Assembly (NCBI GenBank): GCA_000737985.1 | Contig: JNVT01000092.1 | Coordinates: 1-64,000 of the forward strand | Direction: 5' to 3' | Length of the DNA: 64,000 nucleotides | Origin: Gammaproteobacteria bacterium MFB021 | GTDB lineage: Bacteria > Pseudomonadota > Gammaproteobacteria > Pseudomonadales > Halomonadaceae | In this document: positions 7,919 through 16,360 of the stretch, piece after piece | Numbering within the stretch: the stretch's first letter is position 1 | Layout of the letters: every line of letters starts with the position of its first letter | Notes under the pieces: generated by a model | Databases searched by the model: none | Told to the model about the DNA's origin: nothing | Seen by the model: the letters and a program-made list of their open reading frames with translations, nothing else | Translations under genes and position numbers: made by a program

Positions 7919-7995
7919 CCCAGTCTTGTCCTCACCAACCTTATCCACCCCAGCCTTGTCCTCACCAACCTTATCCACCCCAGCCTTATTCACCC
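7919..7995. repeat. 30-bp tandem repeat, about 2.5 copies
   Basis: Two nearly identical 30-bp units containing CTTGTCCTCACCAACC, then a partial third unit, fill the space between the convergent NYN and lactonase genes and run into the last codons of the lactonase. It has no clear terminator structure. Such repeats usually vary in copy number between strains. Confidence 0.75.
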
Positions 7996-8921
7996 CAGCC
8001 CGAGGCCATCGGGTGGCCGGCCACCGGTAGCTCCGCGCGCAGGATCGAGCCGGAATCCGATTCGGTGATATAGAGCGTACGCCCCTCGGGGCCTCCGAAG
8101 GCGCAGTTGGTGGTTCCCAGCCCGGTCGGCGACTTGACCACAGCGATGGGCACACCGAGCGCGTCGTGGACCCACACCAGCCCCATGCCGGTCTGGCACA
8201 CCACGACCCCATTGTCGCGTGTCAGGGCCAGGCCGTCCGGGCCGGCGCGGCCGCCGGAGAACTGCAGGAAGAGCCCCGCCTTGACCACCCGCTGGCTCGG
8301 CGACAGCGGCAGCCGCCACACCGCATTGGCGCGCGTCACCGCGAGATAGAGGGTGTGGCCGCCACTGTCCAGCACCAGCCCGTTGGGGCTGGGCACGTTG
8401 TCGATCAGGCACTCCAGCCGCTGCTCAGCGGGTGTCCAGCGGTAGACGCGCCCGCTGGGGTCGTGCAGTCCGGTCTGCCCCTGATCGGTGAAGTAGATCG
8501 CCCCGTCGGGGCCGATATGCAGATCGTTGCAGCCCTTGAAGCTTTCCGAGTCGGCGTCGCCCAGGGCCGTGCTGATGCGGCCCGTGTTCGGGTCGAGCTG
8601 CATGATGCCGTGCTTGAAATCGGCGATGAAGATACGCCCTTGGGCATCGATCTTGAGCCCGTTGGGCTGGCCATCATAGACGACGACCTGTTCCACCTCC
8701 CCGGTGGGCGAGGCGCGCAGAATGCGCCCGAAGGGGATGTCGACGAACCACAGATTGCCTTCGCGATCGAAGGAGGGGCCTTCGATGAAGCTGTCGACGG
8801 CGGCGCCGCGGCGGTTCTTGGTCGCCCAGTCCGAGGGCTCTCCGGTGCGCCTCAGTGAATCCGGCAGGGTGGTGAATATCTGCGCCTCGATCAGCACGGG
8901 GTCGGGATGCGGAAAGACCAT
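7986..8921 (-). CDS. SMP-30/gluconolactonase-family sugar lactone hydrolase
   Basis: A 311-residue six-bladed propeller of the SMP-30/Gnl/LRE family, which hydrolyses sugar-acid lactones using a bound divalent metal. Conserved positions are visible: Glu 47 in FIEGPSFD, Asn in GCNDLH, Asn in PSPNGLVLD and Asp in GPDGLA. No signal peptide is seen, so it should be cytosolic. Its ATG follows GGAGG and lies 3 nt after the stop of the TRAP large permease gene, so it is the last gene of the TRAP operon. The pairing suggests that the TRAP system imports a lactone or a sugar acid whose lactone is opened here. Confidence 0.88.
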   Translation of the reverse strand: MVFPHPDPVLIEAQIFTTLPDSLRRTGEPSDWATKNRRGAAVDSFIEGPSFDREGNLWFVDIPFGRILRASPTGEVEQVVVYDGQPNGLKIDAQGRIFIADFKHGIMQLDPNTGRISTALGDADSESFKGCNDLHIGPDGAIYFTDQGQTGLHDPSGRVYRWTPAEQRLECLIDNVPSPNGLVLDSGGHTLYLAVTRANAVWRLPLSPSQRVVKAGLFLQFSGGRAGPDGLALTRDNGVVVCQTGMGLVWVHDALGVPIAVVKSPTGLGTTNCAFGGPEGRTLYITESDSGSILRAELPVAGHPMASGWGE

Positions 8922-8924
8922 GGG

Positions 8925-10220
8925 TCAACCTCCGGCGGTCAGATGGGGGAGCCACAGCGCGATGTCGGGCAGCGCGATGAGCAGGACGAGAAACGCCAGG
9001 ATGATGGCGAAGAATGGCAGCACGCCCAAGATCACGTCCTCGACCTTGGTCTGCGCATCGGAACTGGCGACCACGAACAGAATCACCCCGAGCGGCGGGG
9101 TCAACTGGCCGAGTTCGACCAGAATGACCACGAAGACGCCGAACCAGACCGGGTCGACGCCCATCGCCATCAGGGTCGGGAAGATCACCGGAACGATGAT
9201 CGCGATCATGCCGAGCCCTTCCATGAAGCAACCCAGAATGGCGAATACCACCATCAGGATCAGTAGTAGCGAGACCTGCGACAGGCCGGCGTCGGCGACG
9301 CGATCGACCAGCGCTTGGCCGACGCCGGAGAGCGCAGTGGCGTAGGCGAAGATCATCGAAATGAACACGATGAACAGCACATTGCCGCTCATGGTCAGGG
9401 TGCGCGACAGCGCCGCCTTGAGCATCGATAGATTGAGCCGGCGATACAGCGCCGAGATCACGACGGCACCGACGACGCCCAGCGCGCCGGCTTCGGTCGG
9501 TGTGGCGATGCCGGCGTAGATGCTGCCCAGAATGAAGACGATCAAGATCGTGAAGGGCAACACATCCGCGGCGGCGCGCAGATAATCGGCCAGTGAGCGG
9601 GGCTGGGTGTCCCTGGGCACCAGCGAAGGCTTGGCCAGCGCCCGCGCGATGATGAACAGACTGTAGCAAGCGCCGAGCAGAATGCCGGGCACCAGGCCAG
9701 CGGCAAACAGCTGGGCGATGGAAGTTTCGGTGAAGGTGGCGTAGATGATCATGGTGATCGAGGGCGGAATCAGGATGCCCAGGGTGCCGCCGGCCGCCAG
9801 TGACCCCGCCACGAAACGGCGGTTGTAGCCGCGCGCCGAGAGCGCCGGTAACGCCACGGTGGACATTGCCGCCGCGGTGGGGGCGCTGCCACCGGCCACC
9901 GCCGCGAAGACGCCACTACCGACGATATTGGTGTGCAGCAGGCCGCCGGGCAGGCGGCGTACGAAGGGCGCGATACCGTTGTAGAGCCGCGCGCTGAGCC
10001 CACTCGCCAGCAGAATCTCGGCCATCAGGATGAATAGCGGAATCGCCGCCAGGGTGAAGCTATTGGCCGCGCCCCAGCTCACCAGCCCCAGCGCCTTCCA
10101 GCCGGCGAGTCCCTTCATCAGCCACAGATAGACGAGGGCGGCGGCACCCACGGCGAACTGCACCCACAGCCCGCCGACGATCAACAGCAGCAGTACGCCG
10201 AATGCGATCAAGGCATCCAT
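8925..10220 (-). CDS. dctM: TRAP transporter large permease subunit DctM
   Basis: A 431-residue inner-membrane protein with about 12 hydrophobic segments, the ion-coupled translocation subunit of a tripartite ATP-independent periplasmic transporter. The family segment AANSFTLAAIPLFILMAEIL and the GGSAPTAAAMSTVALP loop are present. The chosen start (MDALIAFGVLLL) overlaps the stop codon of the small permease gene by one base (TGATG), showing translational coupling; a longer upstream ORF in this frame lies inside dctQ and is not used. It functions with DctQ and the binding protein DctP encoded just upstream, taking up an organic acid with sodium. Confidence 0.93.
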   Translation of the reverse strand: MDALIAFGVLLLLIVGGLWVQFAVGAAALVYLWLMKGLAGWKALGLVSWGAANSFTLAAIPLFILMAEILLASGLSARLYNGIAPFVRRLPGGLLHTNIVGSGVFAAVAGGSAPTAAAMSTVALPALSARGYNRRFVAGSLAAGGTLGILIPPSITMIIYATFTETSIAQLFAAGLVPGILLGACYSLFIIARALAKPSLVPRDTQPRSLADYLRAAADVLPFTILIVFILGSIYAGIATPTEAGALGVVGAVVISALYRRLNLSMLKAALSRTLTMSGNVLFIVFISMIFAYATALSGVGQALVDRVADAGLSQVSLLLILMVVFAILGCFMEGLGMIAIIVPVIFPTLMAMGVDPVWFGVFVVILVELGQLTPPLGVILFVVASSDAQTKVEDVILGVLPFFAIILAFLVLLIALPDIALWLPHLTAGG

Positions 10221-10744
10221 CACTCGGCACCTCCCTGACGTAGCGTGACGATCATGCGCTCGACGAGGAACACGGCGATGAAGGTCAGCCCCAGCGGGAT
10301 CAGCAGCTGGGGAATCCACAGCGGAGTCATCAGGAAGGTCGGCGCGACATTGCCGCGGGTGTAGGAGCTGGCGACCAGCTGTAGCGTGTAATGGATCAGG
10401 ACACCGCACACCGCCAGAGAGAGCGTCAGATAGACCAGGTCGAGGAGGCGTCTTGCCCCCTGAGGCAGCGCGTCGAAGAGAAAACCGACCTGGAATAGCG
10501 AGTTCTTTCTCACCGCCAGACTGGCGCCGAACAGCGTCAGACCCACGACGATATACCCCGCGAGCTCCTCGACCACGCGCAGCGAGTAAGCGAAGAAGAA
10601 GCGCGACACGATCTCGGCGCTGACCAGAATGACCAGCGCGACCAGGCCCAGCCCGGCGAGACAGCGCACGCCGGTGGCGATGACATCGAACAGGGAACCG
10701 GCCGAGGCCGGTTCAGCAGAGGAGGGCGAGGAGATGACGCTCAT
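10220..10744 (-). CDS. dctQ: TRAP transporter small permease subunit DctQ
   Basis: A 174-residue inner-membrane protein with four hydrophobic helices (near residues 30-50, 63-85, 100-122 and 144-162), the usual layout of DctQ subunits. It forms a stable membrane complex with DctM. Its ATG overlaps the stop of dctP by four bases (ATGA) and its own stop overlaps the dctM start by one, so dctP, dctQ and dctM are co-translated. The N-terminal 20 residues are Ser/Ala-rich and cytosolic. Confidence 0.92.
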   Translation of the reverse strand: MSVISSPSSAEPASAGSLFDVIATGVRCLAGLGLVALVILVSAEIVSRFFFAYSLRVVEELAGYIVVGLTLFGASLAVRKNSLFQVGFLFDALPQGARRLLDLVYLTLSLAVCGVLIHYTLQLVASSYTRGNVAPTFLMTPLWIPQLLIPLGLTFIAVFLVERMIVTLRQGGAE

Positions 10745-11745
10745 GATCCACTCCGGGGTGACTTGCCGAGCGCCTCCAGGACCGCGGCGAGCGCTTTTTC
10801 ATGCTCCGGCCCCGCCTGTTTGGCCCACTCGCGCCACCACGGCGCCATCTTCTGCTCGGCGCGCTCGATATCGGCCGGATCGGCTTCGATGATCGTCATG
10901 CCGGCATCCGCCTGCTGCTGCTTCTGGGTCTTCTCGTCGCCGATGAAGTCCTGCGTGATCTGCTGCGTCTCCTGGCTGACGATGCGGTCCAGCGTCTGGC
11001 GGGTGGCGTCGTCGAGGGCATCATGGGCCGAGGTATTGGCGATGACAGCGCTGTAGGCGTAGTTGACCGGCAGACGGTAGTTGTATGGCAGGAACTCGTG
11101 CCAGTTCTTGGCACCGCCGGCGCTGGCGGTCAGCACGCCGTCGATGACCCCGCGTTCCAGCGCGGTGGGCACTTCGGAGCCGGAGAGCGTGATCGGCGAG
11201 CCGCCGAAGGCCTCGACGAATGCCCCCTGCTCCGGCGAGGTGACGCGAATCTTGTGGTCCGCCAGGTCGTCCAGGCCAGTCATCTCGAAGGTGGTAAAAA
11301 TGGTCTGCTGGGGGTAGCGATAGCTGCCTAGATAGGTCACCCCCTGAGCGTCGAAGCCCTTTTGTAGATAGGGCGCCATCACCGCGTAGGCCTTGTTCCA
11401 CTCCTCGTCGTTGTTGATCAGCAGTGGCAAATTGAGAATGCGCGCGATGGGCACATTGCCGGAAAAATAGAGGTCCGCGGCGAAGTCGACGATGCCATCG
11501 CCGGTCGCCTGGGTGATGTCGCTGGAAGCGATCTGCAGCGTCTTGCCCAGGTGCAGGGTGATCGACAGATCGCCGTCCGTCTCCTTGTCGACCCGGTCGG
11601 CAATCCGCTCCATGCCTTTCACCGCCGCAGTGGTGGAGACCGACGAATAGGTATACCCGGTCCAGTTGGTGGCCTGCGCGCCGCCCGCGACGGCGCTGCC
11701 GAGAATGATCAGGCCGGAAAGCAGATAATGCTTGAGAGAAGGCAT
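10741..11745 (-). CDS. dctP: TRAP transporter periplasmic substrate-binding protein DctP
   Basis: A 334-residue periplasmic binding protein. The start at 11745 gives a normal Sec signal peptide (MPSLKHYLLSGLIILGS, cleavage after AQA) and is preceded by AGGAA; the 18 extra codons upstream are not needed. The family features include the TSPEQGAFVEAFGGSPI segment, holding the position where the substrate-binding arginine normally occurs, and the VPTALERGVIDG motif around residue 200. The bound ligand is presumably a carboxylate, because DctP proteins clamp one with an Arg; the adjacent lactonase points to a sugar acid. A shared upstream motif at 11956-11968 may control it. Confidence 0.92.
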   Translation of the reverse strand: MPSLKHYLLSGLIILGSAVAGGAQATNWTGYTYSSVSTTAAVKGMERIADRVDKETDGDLSITLHLGKTLQIASSDITQATGDGIVDFAADLYFSGNVPIARILNLPLLINNDEEWNKAYAVMAPYLQKGFDAQGVTYLGSYRYPQQTIFTTFEMTGLDDLADHKIRVTSPEQGAFVEAFGGSPITLSGSEVPTALERGVIDGVLTASAGGAKNWHEFLPYNYRLPVNYAYSAVIANTSAHDALDDATRQTLDRIVSQETQQITQDFIGDEKTQKQQQADAGMTIIEADPADIERAEQKMAPWWREWAKQAGPEHEKALAAVLEALGKSPRSGS

Positions 11746-11955
11746 CTCATGTTCCTCGTGAATCGTCGGGAGAAAAAGTGCCATTGATCGCCCCGCCATT
11801 CATCGCCACGTCATGCTCGATATCGTTCGTGTGACGTCATTGATGGGTGTTGAATGGTTTCGACTTTCGTCGGAGTTTTTACGGTTTTATGGTCTGTCTA
11901 TGCCGATCAATGGCGTGTGCTCGTAGCGAAAGTGAACATGAAAATAACTGCTGGC

Positions 11956-11968
11956 TAAAGCGTGTAAT
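11956..11968. promoter_or_regulatory. TAAAGCG-N2-TAAT motif, dctP copy
   Basis: The core TAAAGCG-N2-TAAT, here within a longer match GGCTAAAGCG-N2-TAATTCT shared with the site before the third tctC gene. It lies 211 bp upstream of the dctP start. A related site sits beside the LysR operator at 18189-18201. Function as a common regulator site is inference. Confidence 0.4.
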
Positions 11969-12127
11969 TCTGATGAATAGATGCAGAAAAGCTTCACCTT
12001 GAATTTCCGGAAACAGTGCTGTGTCCATTCGGCTTTGGTCTATCAGATGCTCACTGCTTGGCGCCCATCATCAGAGGGTTCGGACATGAGCCCTAAAGCA
12101 GTAGTCGTAGCGACAACAGGGAGCGTG

Positions 12128-12152
12128 GCCAGCGCGCTGTCGTCGCGCTGGC
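12128..12152 (-). terminator. Hairpin after the first amidohydrolase gene
   Basis: Nine-base perfect stem GCCAGCGCG/CGCGCTGGC with a 7-nt loop, just beyond the end of the first Tct operon. There is no T run, so it may be a pause or processing hairpin instead of a true intrinsic terminator. Confidence 0.4.
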
Positions 12153-12158
12153 AGACAC

Positions 12159-13016
12159 TCAAAAGCGATAGAGCGTGGCGGGGTTGTGCGTGAGACAGGC
12201 GTCGCGCTGGGCGGGGGTGAGAACGCGCTCGAGAAAGTCGAGCATGTCGCGGGAGGCGGGGAGCGGTGGCGACGTCATGACATGGGGCCAGTCGCTGCCC
12301 CAGACGCAGCGTTCCGGGTAGCGCTCGGCGAGCTGGCGTACCAGCTCGCCGAGATCGTCGTAGCGCCCGACATGGCGGCTGACCCGAGTCGGTGCCAGCT
12401 TGATCCATACCCGCCCGCTGTCGAGCAGCCGATAGAGGCCACTCTGCTTATCGCTGGCGCCGGGTGTCACATGGCCCAGGTGATCCAGCACCAGCGCCTG
12501 CCCGCTGGGCAGAGTGGGGAGCAGCGCTTCGAGCGCGGCGTAGCGTTCGGGCTCGGTATTGAGCTCGACATGCCAATCCTGGGTGGCCGCACGCGCGGCC
12601 AGCGCGGGCAGGCGTGCCAGGTCGCTGTGGCCCAGGCGCGCGCGATCCTGCACCCGAATGGCGCGCACGCCAGCGTCCGCCATCGCCGCCAGCCCCTCGC
12701 TGCGCTCGTCGATCATGACCACGCCGCGCAGCTCGAGCGGGGCGGCGAGGCCGTTACCCGCGAGTCGCGCACGCTTCAGTGTCTCGAGCAGGAAGCGGTT
12801 GTCGGTGCCGTCGATGGAGGCCTGGATGAGTACGGCGCGGCCGATCCCGCCGACCGCGCCTTCGATGGCGAAATCGGCGATATCCTTGCGCGGCGGCTGA
12901 TAGGCCGCCTTGGCATAGGCGTTCCTGGGAGAAGATGCATCGCAGGCAGACTCGCCACGGGGAAAGACATGGATATGGCAATCGCAATAGGGCGCCTGCC
13001 TCACGTTTGGGTTCAT
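12159..13016 (-). CDS. Amidohydrolase-2 family metal-dependent hydrolase (PDC lactonase-like)
   Basis: A 285-residue TIM-barrel hydrolase of the amidohydrolase-2 (COG3618) type, the family of 2-pyrone-4,6-dicarboxylate lactonase LigI and L-fucono- or rhamnonolactonases. It shows the N-terminal DCHIHVFP metal site, VLDHLG in the centre and WGSDWPHVM with the catalytic Asp near the C-terminus. The ATG overlaps the tctA stop by four bases, so it is co-translated with the transporter and likely acts on the imported acid or its lactone. An upstream in-frame ATG inside tctA is not used. LigI itself would fit with the RraA-like aldolase nearby, but sequence alone cannot separate the family's substrates. 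Confidence 0.85.
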   Translation of the reverse strand: MNPNVRQAPYCDCHIHVFPRGESACDASSPRNAYAKAAYQPPRKDIADFAIEGAVGGIGRAVLIQASIDGTDNRFLLETLKRARLAGNGLAAPLELRGVVMIDERSEGLAAMADAGVRAIRVQDRARLGHSDLARLPALAARAATQDWHVELNTEPERYAALEALLPTLPSGQALVLDHLGHVTPGASDKQSGLYRLLDSGRVWIKLAPTRVSRHVGRYDDLGELVRQLAERYPERCVWGSDWPHVMTSPPLPASRDMLDFLERVLTPAQRDACLTHNPATLYRF

Positions 13017-14518
13017 GCTGCTCTCTCCCGGCGTGCGGCTCGATACCGCTGGTACGCAGCTCCCAGCACACACAGCAGCGTGACGGCGGCCAGCCCCATG
13101 ACGATGGGCGAGTGCACGAAGATGGCGGTACTGCCACTGCTGGTCAAAAGCGCCTGGCGCAGGCTCTGCTCCAGCGGTGGCCCCAGGATCAGCCCGATCA
13201 GCAGCGGTGGCAGCGGGAAACCGGCCCGGCGCAGCACGCAGCCGACGACGCCGGCCCCGAGCATGACAGCGACATCGAACAGGCTGTTGTTGACCGAGAA
13301 GGCGCCGAAGATCGCCAGCATGGCAATGATCGGGAACAGATGGCGCGGCTGAATGCGGATCACGTGGACCGCGCCACGGAACATCGCCAGACCCAGCAGA
13401 ATGCAGGGAATCGACAGCAGGATCAGCGCTTCGAAGATCGCGTAGACCTCGACGCCATGCTGCTGAAACAGGAACGGGCCGGGTGTCAGGCCCTGCAGCA
13501 TGAAGGCCCCAAGAATCACCGCGGTCACCGCATCACCGGGGATGCCGAGCGCCAGCATGGGTACCAGGGCGCCGCCGGTCACGGCATTGTTGGCGGCCTC
13601 GGGGGCGGCGACGCCTTCGGGTTCGCCGTGGCCGAAACGCGCACCATGGCGCGAGCGCGAGCGGGCGAGGCCGTAGCTGACAAACGCCGGCACGGTCGAA
13701 CCGATCCCCGGCAGGATGCCGACGAAGGTGCCGATCGCCGACGAGATCAGCAGCGTGACGCGCATTTTCCACAGGCTCAGCCAGCCCACCGCACGCGGTG
13801 ATGAGGTCTGGCTCGAGACGGCGTCGATCCCGCGCTCGGCCGGGCCCTGTTGCCTGCCGGCGAAGGCCTGCAGCAGGACCTCGGACATCGCGAACAGGCC
13901 GATCAGTACCGGAATCAAGGCCAGGCCATCCTCGGCGGCGAAGCTGCCGAAGGTGAAGCGCGGCAGGCCCTCGATCGGGTCCAGCCCGACGATGCCGGCG
14001 GCGACGCCGACCAGCGTCATCAGCGCCGCATCGAGCATCGAGCCGCCGCCGAACAGCACGATGATGGCGAGGGCGAAGGTCATCAGTGCGGTCATCTGCG
14101 CGGGGCCGAAATCCAGCGCCAGCGACGCCAGCGGCTGGGCCAGCAGAATCAACACCAGACAGCTGAAAACGTTGCCGAACACGCTGGCGTAGAGGGCGAT
14201 GCGCAGGGCCTCGCCGGCGCGCCCCTGGCGGGCCATGGCGTGGCCATCCAGTGCGGTGGCGGCGGAGGACGGCGTGCCGGGCACGTTGAGCAGGATCGCC
14301 GAGATCGAGCCACCGAAGATCGCGCCCTGATAGACGCCCAGCAGCAGGATGATGGCGGGGATGGGCGACAGGGTGAACGTCACCGGAATCAGCAGCGCAA
14401 TGGCGAGGGTGGGGCCGAGGCCGGGGATGGCCCCGATCACGATGCCGATGGCGACGCCACACAGGGCGGCGATCAGCACCCAGACATCGAGCAGCGCGTG
14501 GAAAGCGTCGAGCAGCAT
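13013..14518 (-). CDS. tctA: Tripartite tricarboxylate transporter, large permease TctA (system 1)
   Basis: A 501-residue inner-membrane protein with 11-12 hydrophobic stretches, the major translocation subunit of a Tct transporter. The family signatures GAIPGLGPTLAIALLIP (residue 30 onward), LNVPGTPSSAATALDGHAM and GHGEPEGVAAPEAANNA are all visible. It works with TctB and the periplasmic TctC encoded upstream on the same strand and is coupled to the amidohydrolase downstream by an ATGA overlap. It shares the architecture of, but is clearly diverged from, the second TctA at 21306-22814, so the two systems probably carry different acids. Confidence 0.95.
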   Translation of the reverse strand: MLLDAFHALLDVWVLIAALCGVAIGIVIGAIPGLGPTLAIALLIPVTFTLSPIPAIILLLGVYQGAIFGGSISAILLNVPGTPSSAATALDGHAMARQGRAGEALRIALYASVFGNVFSCLVLILLAQPLASLALDFGPAQMTALMTFALAIIVLFGGGSMLDAALMTLVGVAAGIVGLDPIEGLPRFTFGSFAAEDGLALIPVLIGLFAMSEVLLQAFAGRQQGPAERGIDAVSSQTSSPRAVGWLSLWKMRVTLLISSAIGTFVGILPGIGSTVPAFVSYGLARSRSRHGARFGHGEPEGVAAPEAANNAVTGGALVPMLALGIPGDAVTAVILGAFMLQGLTPGPFLFQQHGVEVYAIFEALILLSIPCILLGLAMFRGAVHVIRIQPRHLFPIIAMLAIFGAFSVNNSLFDVAVMLGAGVVGCVLRRAGFPLPPLLIGLILGPPLEQSLRQALLTSSGSTAIFVHSPIVMGLAAVTLLCVLGAAYQRYRAARRERAA

Positions 14519-14600
14519 GGGCCGGGTCTCTCGAAAGGGTCTATGGGTACAGGTCGTGGGCTTGCCGGTCAGGGGCTGTAGAGATGTCTTGCCGCGCCCT

Positions 14601-15077
14601 TCAGGGCAACGGCAGGTGCAGCCCGTGGCGGGCGACCCAGGCGATCGCCAGCGCTACCAACAGTGGCAGAAGTACGCTGAAGCGCAGGCGTCGTTCCCCT
14701 AGTAGCCAGGCCAGCACGATGCCGACCGCGGCCACGCTAATGACGAAGCCGAGGGTATTCATCGCCGCGATCGCCGCGGTCACCAGCAGCGCGGCGGCCA
14801 GCGCTCGAGCCCAGCCCGCAGCGGCGCCGAGTGCGCTGTCGGGCGTGCGGCGATAGCGCCATAGGCGTAGCCCGGCGACCAGGATCAGCAGCCAGAGCAC
14901 CATGCGGGGGAAGAAGCGCGCATCGGGGCCGGGGTCGCCGAAATCGAACACCGTGACCTGCGCCTGGAGCGTCAGTAGCCCGCAGGCGGCGAGGCCCAGA
15001 ATGACGCTGCAGACCAGGGTCTGGAGACCGTGACGAGACGCGCCTGGCGGGGTGGACGTGGAGTGTTCGACGCTCAT
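14601..15077 (-). CDS. tctB: Tripartite tricarboxylate transporter, small subunit TctB (system 1)
   Basis: A 158-residue membrane protein with four hydrophobic segments and the poorly conserved sequence typical of TctB. The segment FDFGDPGPDARFFPR after the first helix is characteristic, matching the GPGxFP-like motif of the family. Its ATG overlaps the tctC stop by four bases; tctA follows after 82 bp. It is needed with TctA for transport, though its exact role is unclear in the family. Confidence 0.9.
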   Translation of the reverse strand: MSVEHSTSTPPGASRHGLQTLVCSVILGLAACGLLTLQAQVTVFDFGDPGPDARFFPRMVLWLLILVAGLRLWRYRRTPDSALGAAAGWARALAAALLVTAAIAAMNTLGFVISVAAVGIVLAWLLGERRLRFSVLLPLLVALAIAWVARHGLHLPLP

Positions 15078-16027
15078 CGCTTCAATGCCTCGGCCAGTCG
15101 TTGGTAGGCGTGCAGATTCTTCTCGATCACCGCCGCGAGCGCTGGACCAGGCAGCACCCGTACCGGCTGATTGAGCTTGGTCATCACCTTGGCGAAGGCG
15201 GGCGAGGCCGCCGCCTCGGTGAAGGCTTGGCGCAGCGTCTCGACCCGTTCCGCCGCCACCCCACGCGGCAGCATCAAGGCCACGATCGAGGGAAATTGAA
15301 TGTCGTAGCCCGCCTGCTCGAGCGTCGGCACCTCAGGGAAGTCGGGATCGGGTTGGTCGTCGAGTACCGCCAGTAGGCGTAGCTGCCCATCCTTGACCAG
15401 ATCGCGATAGGCGGGCACCAGGGCGATATCGACATGCTGGCCCAGCAGGGCCGCCGTCGCGCCGGAAGCGCCGTTGAACGGGACGTGCTGGAGCTGGGCC
15501 CCGGTTTCGCGGGCGAGCTGGGTGAACGCCAGGCGCGCGCCACTCAGGGCGCCGGCGGTGGCGTAGCTGAGCCGCTTGCCATCCTGGGTGGCGGCCAGTA
15601 GTGCATCGAGGCTGTGATAGGGGCTGTCTGCACTCACCAGCACCCCATGGTAAGGCCCGGAGTAGTTCAGCAGCGGCAGGAAATCCTGCAGCGGATCATA
15701 GCCGACCCGGCGCAGTGCGGGCGTCACGAAGGTGGGCGAAGAGGTGGTGGCGATCAGGGTATAGCCGTCTGCGTCGGCCCGGGAAACCGCGCGCATGGCG
15801 TTGACGCCGCCGCCGCCGGGGCGATTTTCGACCACCACCGGCTGACCCAGTAACGGCTCTGCCAGCTTGGCCAGTTGGCGTGCCGAGATATCGGTGGTGC
15901 CGCCGGCGCCGTAAGGCACCACCAGCGTGATCGGGCGGGCGGGATAGTCGTCCGACCAGGCTGATGTCGAGACCGCCAGCAGCAGCGCGGCGAGTATCCA
16001 GAGAAGGTGGTGTCGCAGCGATGACAT
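15074..16027 (-). CDS. tctC: Tripartite tricarboxylate transporter periplasmic binding protein TctC (system 1)
   Basis: A 317-residue Bug/TctC-family binding protein. The start at 16027 gives a Sec signal peptide (MSSLRHHLLWILAALLL, cleavage after AWS) and lies after GGGAGAG. The mature N-terminus has the family pattern YPARPITLVVPYGAGGTTD, where the glycines bind the ligand carboxylate, and VVVENRPGGGGVNAM. It delivers the substrate to TctAB. It is more divergent from the other two TctC proteins in this window than those two are from each other. Confidence 0.93.
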   Translation of the reverse strand: MSSLRHHLLWILAALLLAVSTSAWSDDYPARPITLVVPYGAGGTTDISARQLAKLAEPLLGQPVVVENRPGGGGVNAMRAVSRADADGYTLIATTSSPTFVTPALRRVGYDPLQDFLPLLNYSGPYHGVLVSADSPYHSLDALLAATQDGKRLSYATAGALSGARLAFTQLARETGAQLQHVPFNGASGATAALLGQHVDIALVPAYRDLVKDGQLRLLAVLDDQPDPDFPEVPTLEQAGYDIQFPSIVALMLPRGVAAERVETLRQAFTEAAASPAFAKVMTKLNQPVRVLPGPALAAVIEKNLHAYQRLAEALKR

Positions 16028-16360
16028 CGATGCTCTCCCGGTGAGGCAAAGGTTCACCTCGTCTTGGAGATGAAGCGCTGAGAATTAAGTGAAAATGGCG
16101 TGGGTGATTTTAAGATTTATGGTGATTTTTATTCATTGGACTTTGGTCTAAATTGATCGATAAATCGGGTTTCATTGTTCGGAAAAAAACAAGTGGATTC
16201 CCTGAGGGATGAGAACGCGAAAAGGCCCGGCCTCGTGGAGGCCGGGTCAAGCGTTTTTGCAACGAAATGGGCGCTTTGGTCGGATGCTCTTTGGTCAGAG
16301 AGTCAGAGAGTCTTTTCTCAGATGATCTCCTGCCGAATGGCCTTCACCAACGCTATCCCG
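16028..16360. other. Promoter region of Tct operon 1
   Basis: About 330 bp without a gene. Positions 16075-16190 are strongly A/T-rich, as expected for the minus-strand promoter of tctC. The right half contains the terminator of the upstream aldolase gene. I see no copy of the TAAAGCG-N2-TAAT motif here, only a loose GAAGCG match. Confidence 0.7.
16221..16248 (-). terminator. Terminator after the RraA-like gene
   Basis: A GC-rich stem (CCCGGCCT on one side, AGGCCGGG on the other) followed on the minus strand by CCTTTTCGC. It lies about 110 bp beyond the aldolase stop codon and separates the dehydrogenase-aldolase pair from Tct operon 1. On the plus strand a TTTTT run follows a few bases later, so it may work both ways. 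Confidence 0.75.

Larger units (their letters stand above)
11746..12158. other. Intergenic region upstream of dctP
   Basis: About 410 bp with no credible gene. The part next to dctP is A/T-rich and probably holds its minus-strand promoter. It contains the TAAAGCG-N2-TAAT motif and, next to the amidohydrolase stop codon, a GC-rich hairpin. Confidence 0.7.

Noticed and set aside
7217-8212. 331-codon minus-strand ORF spanning the NYN gene, the 30-bp repeat and element copy 2
   Set aside because: It runs through a tandem repeat and a mobile element in a frame that overlaps two well-supported genes.
12186-13352. 388-codon plus-strand ORF across the amidohydrolase and tctA genes
   Set aside because: It is the antisense of two family-supported genes, with no ribosome site or recognisable domain.
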